Part shown: positions 32,720-35,853 of the stretch, one piece after another
How the letters are laid out: each line of letters begins with the position of its first letter
Position numbering within the stretch: the first letter of the stretch is position 1
DNA from: an uncultured Candidatus Poseidoniales archaeon
GTDB lineage: Archaea; Thermoplasmatota; Poseidoniia; Poseidoniales; Thalassarchaeaceae
Reading direction: 5' to 3'
Assembly (NCBI GenBank): GCA_902573115.1
Contig: CACGIM010000010.1
Span: 1-35,853 of the forward strand
DNA: 35,853 nt
The notes under the pieces: model-generated
The model's input: only the letters and a program-made list of their open reading frames with translations
The model's database searches: none
Told to the model about the DNA's origin: nothing
Translations under genes and position numbers: made by a program

Positions 32720-34534
32720 TCACTCTGTAATTGCAGTTATCCTACCTTCTACTGAGCTGTAGGTTGAGAGGTCTGGGAACTGCTCGATGTACTGGGATAG
32801 AGACTGCTGATAAAGAGCACCGATGTCAATGTAGTCGGCTTCCTTGTTAGGCCAGTCGTAGAACCACTGGTCTCCTCCGCCAGCGATGTAGTCGACTGTG
32901 ACCAGATCAACAGTTGCACCCGATACCGCTTGTCCATTTTCCACGATCTTGGTACCGTCGTCGAGGGTCACGGACAATACTCGATCCCCTGGAGTCACCA
33001 CGTTCCCGTCGTCATCGAGAACCAGTGGTTGCTTAGTTGCGTCGTACACGACTGTCATCCCAGCGATTTGGGCGAACCTTCCAGTCCCATCCCCATCTCT
33101 CTTCACGCCATCTTCTGTTGTTTCGTCGATTACAGTCTTGCTATATGCGTTCTCTAGAAGATTTAGCAATCTTTGGGAAGACATGTCTTCGATCATTACA
33201 AGTCTGTTTCCGAAAGGAGCGACGTCGAATGTGTCCTGTACTGAGAAGCTGTAGTCTGAGGTGCCGTCCGAGTTGACTGATGCTCTTAGGCCCCCTCCGT
33301 TGGTCATGGCGACTTGTGCGGGTTGTGTCCCGAAGGTGGATGCAACCTGTCCGGAGTACCAAATCATTGAGTCTGTGACGAGATTTCCTATGTTGGTTTC
33401 ACGGGCCCTAATATCGTCCTTGGCCCCCCTAAATACAAAGTTGAACGGGTCACTGATCTTGATCGAGGAGAGACTGTCTGTGTGTGCTTTGACGGGATTT
33501 TCTATCATGTTGAGGGAGCTTGGATCTTGTTGGCCTGTGTATGAAACCTTAACTGGATTGCCGGTCAGGCTGACCTCTCCTCCATTGACGGAGACTGTTG
33601 CCTTGCCGTAATATTGGTACTGGCCCATTGCTGTGATGATTGGGATCTGGTTGCCATCAGCATCATCGACCAATACAGGGTATGAGTCGACTGGCGTGTG
33701 GCCCTCGTGCAAATCGGCACCTGGATTCGCCAATACCTCATCCCCTCCTCCAGCGACGATGATATCGATGTTCCTGAGCAAGGGTGCGAGCGCCTTGTCC
33801 TCTGAATATCCCTGTAGGTGGGAAATCAGTACAATGAGGTCGGCACCATCACTCACAAGCATCTCGGCTTCAGAATTAACCGCGGCCGAGACGTTACTGA
33901 CATCCACCCTTCCAGGACTTGATATGAATGGAAGATTCTCAGTTACTGCGCCAATTATTCCTACCTTTACATGACCGTCTCCTCCGTTGACTGCCACTAC
34001 GACCTTGGCCGAGGAAGCGAGTCTGCCCGAGTCTGAAAGTGACTTGAGGCTAGGGTCGTTGGAAACGTCGATGTTGGATGATAGGAATGTCGATGACCCT
34101 TCCGCAATTATGAACTCGGCAAGCGTTGATGGTCCGAAGTCGAAGTCGTGATTCCCTATGCATATTGCATCATATCCTATTGCGGACAGCGCCTCTGCAT
34201 CGTAATATGTCTGAGGATTGCTTCTTGTTGAAGCGTCCCACTTCGAGCCCGCTAGGAAGTTATCACCCGAAGATAGTGTCAGAGTGCCATGGCCAGCTTC
34301 AGAAGAAGCCTGCCTGTCTGTGGTCAGAGCATGTATGAATCCTGATATTCCCGGCCTATCTTCCTCTCTAATTAGATCGGACTCTCCGTCGTTGTTATGG
34401 AAAATGTCGATGCTGTAGCTATCAGGTGCAATCGCACCATCCCATGTATTTTCGGACTCTTCTTCTATACACCCTGCTATTGTCGTGCTAAGGAGCATTA
34501 TGGCGGCTAATGATACTGCGCTTATTCTGGACAT
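32720..34534 (-). CDS. 5'-nucleotidase / 2',3'-cyclic phosphodiesterase family lipoprotein
   Basis: Extracellular nucleotide phosphatase of the UshA/CpdB type, releasing phosphate and nucleosides from dissolved nucleotides. The N-terminal signal peptide has a lipobox (IMLLSTTIAGC). The calcineurin-like metal domain shows IDIFHNNDGE, LTLSSGDNFLAGS, the GNHDFDFG box and VLISHLQGYSEDK. The C-terminal 5'-nucleotidase domain has NIGNLVTDSM, MTNGGGLRAS, FGNRLV and FAQIAGM. At 604 aa it has normal length with both domains complete. The usual first-metal DxH reads NND here (residues ~47-49), which is worth attention. A GAAGGTCA purine stretch precedes the ATG. Base composition resembles the left part of the window, so it may be a native gene inside the accessory region. 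Confidence 0.88.
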   Translation of the reverse strand: MSRISAVSLAAIMLLSTTIAGCIEEESENTWDGAIAPDSYSIDIFHNNDGESDLIREEDRPGISGFIHALTTDRQASSEAGHGTLTLSSGDNFLAGSKWDASTRSNPQTYYDAEALSAIGYDAICIGNHDFDFGPSTLAEFIIAEGSSTFLSSNIDVSNDPSLKSLSDSGRLASSAKVVVAVNGGDGHVKVGIIGAVTENLPFISSPGRVDVSNVSAAVNSEAEMLVSDGADLIVLISHLQGYSEDKALAPLLRNIDIIVAGGGDEVLANPGADLHEGHTPVDSYPVLVDDADGNQIPIITAMGQYQYYGKATVSVNGGEVSLTGNPVKVSYTGQQDPSSLNMIENPVKAHTDSLSSIKISDPFNFVFRGAKDDIRARETNIGNLVTDSMIWYSGQVASTFGTQPAQVAMTNGGGLRASVNSDGTSDYSFSVQDTFDVAPFGNRLVMIEDMSSQRLLNLLENAYSKTVIDETTEDGVKRDGDGTGRFAQIAGMTVVYDATKQPLVLDDDGNVVTPGDRVLSVTLDDGTKIVENGQAVSGATVDLVTVDYIAGGGDQWFYDWPNKEADYIDIGALYQQSLSQYIEQFPDLSTYSSVEGRITAITE

Positions 34535-34694
34535 TGACCTTCGAGAGATTTAGTGCCTATAGTCAATAACCGCTGGATTCTATAGAGCGTACTTTAGAGA
34601 AAAATATTCTATTCTTGGGACATATACTATGATGTTATGATAAATGTGTGATATTCCCTACACTACTTCATGCGGGTATCATGAGGCAGATTAG

Positions 34695-35156
34695 ATGGCA
34701 ATGTGGCGAATGCGGGAGAGGATCGAAGACGTGGGGTGGACCAACAGAGTCATGCTCTATGAATTTCTAAATTTCAACATTGTTGGAACTTTCAATTTCT
34801 TCTTCGCTTTAGTCCTCTATGAGGTCCTGTATTGGGTCGATCTATGGGCGGCTCACACAGCAGTAGCCGCTTGGGCGGTCTCAAGTGCTATAGGGAATGT
34901 AGAAGCTCACTTTATGCATTATAGATTCACGTTCAAATCTACATTTCCCTATTTTAGAAGTCTGAATAGGGCCTTTTGGACATATACGGGCCAACTAGTG
35001 GTCACTACATCATCTCATTATTTGATGGTCGAAGTTCTTCTCGTGCACCACAGAATTGCTTGGTTGGTCAATACCTGTGTTTTCGGATTCCTCAACTTTC
35101 TATTAATCAGATGGATTGCTTTCCCTCCTGAGTATGACCAGAAGAACTCGTTATGA
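34695..35156 (+). CDS. GtrA-like family membrane protein
   Basis: 153 residues with four hydrophobic segments: FNIVGTFNFFFALVLYEVLY, a second starting AAHTAVAAWAVSSAIGNV, a third around YTGQLVVTTSSHYLMVEVLL, and LVNTCVFGFLNFLLI. Between spans 2 and 3 is N-x-x-x-H-x(n)-RFTFKS, corresponding to the NxxxxRxxxF loop typical of GtrA-like proteins. These proteins often help move polyprenyl-linked sugars across the membrane for surface glycosylation. GAGG at 34683 precedes the ATG at 34695. Other ATGs at codons 3 and 6 would change little. Confidence 0.7.
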   Translation: MAMWRMRERIEDVGWTNRVMLYEFLNFNIVGTFNFFFALVLYEVLYWVDLWAAHTAVAAWAVSSAIGNVEAHFMHYRFTFKSTFPYFRSLNRAFWTYTGQLVVTTSSHYLMVEVLLVHHRIAWLVNTCVFGFLNFLLIRWIAFPPEYDQKNSL

Positions 35157-35251
35157 CATGGGCGCCCCTTGTTTATGCATGCGACATTGAGGGTAGCGTA
35201 TCTACTGTCTTCCAATCCATCGATTGAATGACTCATACCCGGTAGCTAGGG

Positions 35252-35280
35252 TCACTCGATTAGCCCAATCGATTTAGTGA
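35252..35280. terminator. Inverted repeat between convergent genes
   Basis: TCACT-CGATT-5 nt-AATCG-4 nt-AGTGA forms a two-part stem of 5+5 bp. It lies in the 158-bp spacer between the convergent GtrA-like gene (stop 35156) and HNH gene (stop 35315), where a bidirectional 3'-end signal would be expected. No long T-run follows on either strand. Confidence 0.35.
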
Positions 35281-35314
35281 AGATTGATTGGGGTAGGTGA
35301 CTAGAGTGATGACT

Positions 35315-35853
35315 CTATTGACTCATTTCGGCCCATTTGCTACCGTCCCAAGTCCAATTAAAGGAATCTTCATCGAAATTATCCTTCTTGGATAAGTTTT
35401 CTTTAGCCCACATTGGTTGTAAATTAGTATAGTGAAAACACATGATTCTATCCTCCTCTTTTGTTAGATCGAAGGATGCACAAGGTCGTCTGTGATCGAT
35501 ATGCCATTCCGATACATTGTCCCAACTCATTCCATCATAGAACATCGACTCCAAATGATTGTGGAGCTCTTCAACGGTACAGCCGACGAGATCCATTACT
35601 CGGTCTTCTTTCTTCACATTCTGATCTGTTAGGGCTGTTCTAAGTCTGACCTTCATCCGGTTGAGAATATGTCCGTGTGGATCACAAATCTCGCAGATGA
35701 ACCTGAATTTTCCATGCTCACAGATTTGGCTGCCCTCACAGATTTTGCAATGAGTCCTCTTCACACCGTGTTCACAGAATGTCCCCCCTCCACATTCCCT
35801 ACACCTGGTCCTGGGGATGTTATGGACGCATAAACCGCCTCCCCCGCACTGAA
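35315..35853 (-). CDS. HNH nuclease with tandem Cys/His 18-residue repeats (partial, 5' end beyond window)
   Basis: The C-terminal ~85 residues form an HNH/beta-beta-alpha-metal nuclease: EWHIDHRRPCASFDL then CFHYTNLQPMWAKENLSKKD, with the H-I-D-H pair and the Asn of TNLQ. The N-terminal part is a run of 18-residue repeats of the form C-x-x-C-x-G-x-x-x-C-x-H-x-x-x-R-x-x. Hand translation shows the frame stays open past the GTG at 35764 up to the window edge (first whole codon at 35851). Three clear repeats and a degenerate fourth (CEICDPHGH) are therefore visible, and the gene is longer than the 149 codons counted from that GTG. Each repeat could hold one zinc ion. HNH genes of this kind are typical of phages and mobile elements. 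Confidence 0.8.
   Translation of the reverse strand, partial: QCGGGGLCVHNIPRTRCRECGGGTFCEHGVKRTHCKICEGSQICEHGKFRFICEICDPHGHILNRMKVRLRTALTDQNVKKEDRVMDLVGCTVEELHNHLESMFYDGMSWDNVSEWHIDHRRPCASFDLTKEEDRIMCFHYTNLQPMWAKENLSKKDNFDEDSFNWTWDGSKWAEMSQ

Noticed and set aside
34681-34760. Frame starting at ATG 34681 with a CGECG motif
   Set aside because: It is in a different frame from the well-supported GtrA-like protein and closes soon after; the cysteines are coincidental.
27785-35853. Direct repeat of the tRNA-Arg 3' end (attR)
   Set aside because: Reading the spacers to the right edge, I found no copy of GGTTCGAATCC or ATCGCCCGCCA; the right boundary of an element is therefore not claimed.

Overview
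The window looks like a chromosomal segment of a planktonic archaeon, most probably a Marine Group II (Poseidoniia/Thalassoarchaea-type) or closely related euryarchaeon. The evidence is the archaeal operon order rps13-rps4-rps11-rpoD, an archaeal/eukaryotic-type FEN1 with a C-terminal PCNA-binding peptide, an archaeal Trm-G10-like tRNA methylase, sparse Shine-Dalgarno sites with TATA-like boxes close to start codons, and very large secreted proteins built from propeller, fibronectin-III-like and thrombospondin-type-3 modules. The archaeal assignment is firm. The Marine Group II label is inferred from gene content.

Layout. Positions 1-8363 (all minus strand) hold the ribosomal/RNA polymerase cluster (rpoD, cut by the window edge, then rps11, rps4, rps13), a THUMP-like methyltransferase, a membrane-anchored protein with a divergent FKBP-like C-terminus, and a 1244-residue polytopic membrane protein of unknown function. 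Positions 8507-12388 hold two anaplerotic/gluconeogenic enzymes in tail-to-tail orientation with overlapping 3' ends: ATP-type PEP carboxykinase and a malic enzyme-phosphotransacetylase fusion. Positions 12576-23450 hold a surface block: a 2868-residue secreted protein with a C-terminal membrane anchor, a small zinc-ribbon membrane protein, and a secreted Asp-rich protein with a Gln/Gly linker. Positions 23451-25784 return to information processing: fen1, a divergent tRNA G10 methylase gene, and tRNA-Arg(UCG) with an encoded CCA.

From the tRNA onward the window looks like an integrated or accessory region. A tyrosine recombinase gene runs antisense into the tRNA and stops inside it. Next come a GIY-YIG-like nuclease, two small membrane proteins, an AT-rich helical-repeat protein with a terminal zinc-finger-like motif, a lipoprotein with a type-3 solute-binding-like core, a 5'-nucleotidase lipoprotein, a GtrA-like membrane protein, and a partial HNH nuclease carrying tandem 18-residue Cys/His repeats that runs off the right edge. 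I found no second copy of the tRNA 3' end, so the far boundary of the element, if it is one, lies outside the window or has been lost.

The most unusual items are the Cys/His-repeat HNH protein, the integrase whose C-terminal tail is encoded by tRNA antisense sequence, the clustered GACAT inverted repeats in front of that integrase, a diverged 58-bp repeat flanking the GIY-YIG gene, and the very large surface and membrane proteins. No CRISPR array, rRNA or transposon was seen.
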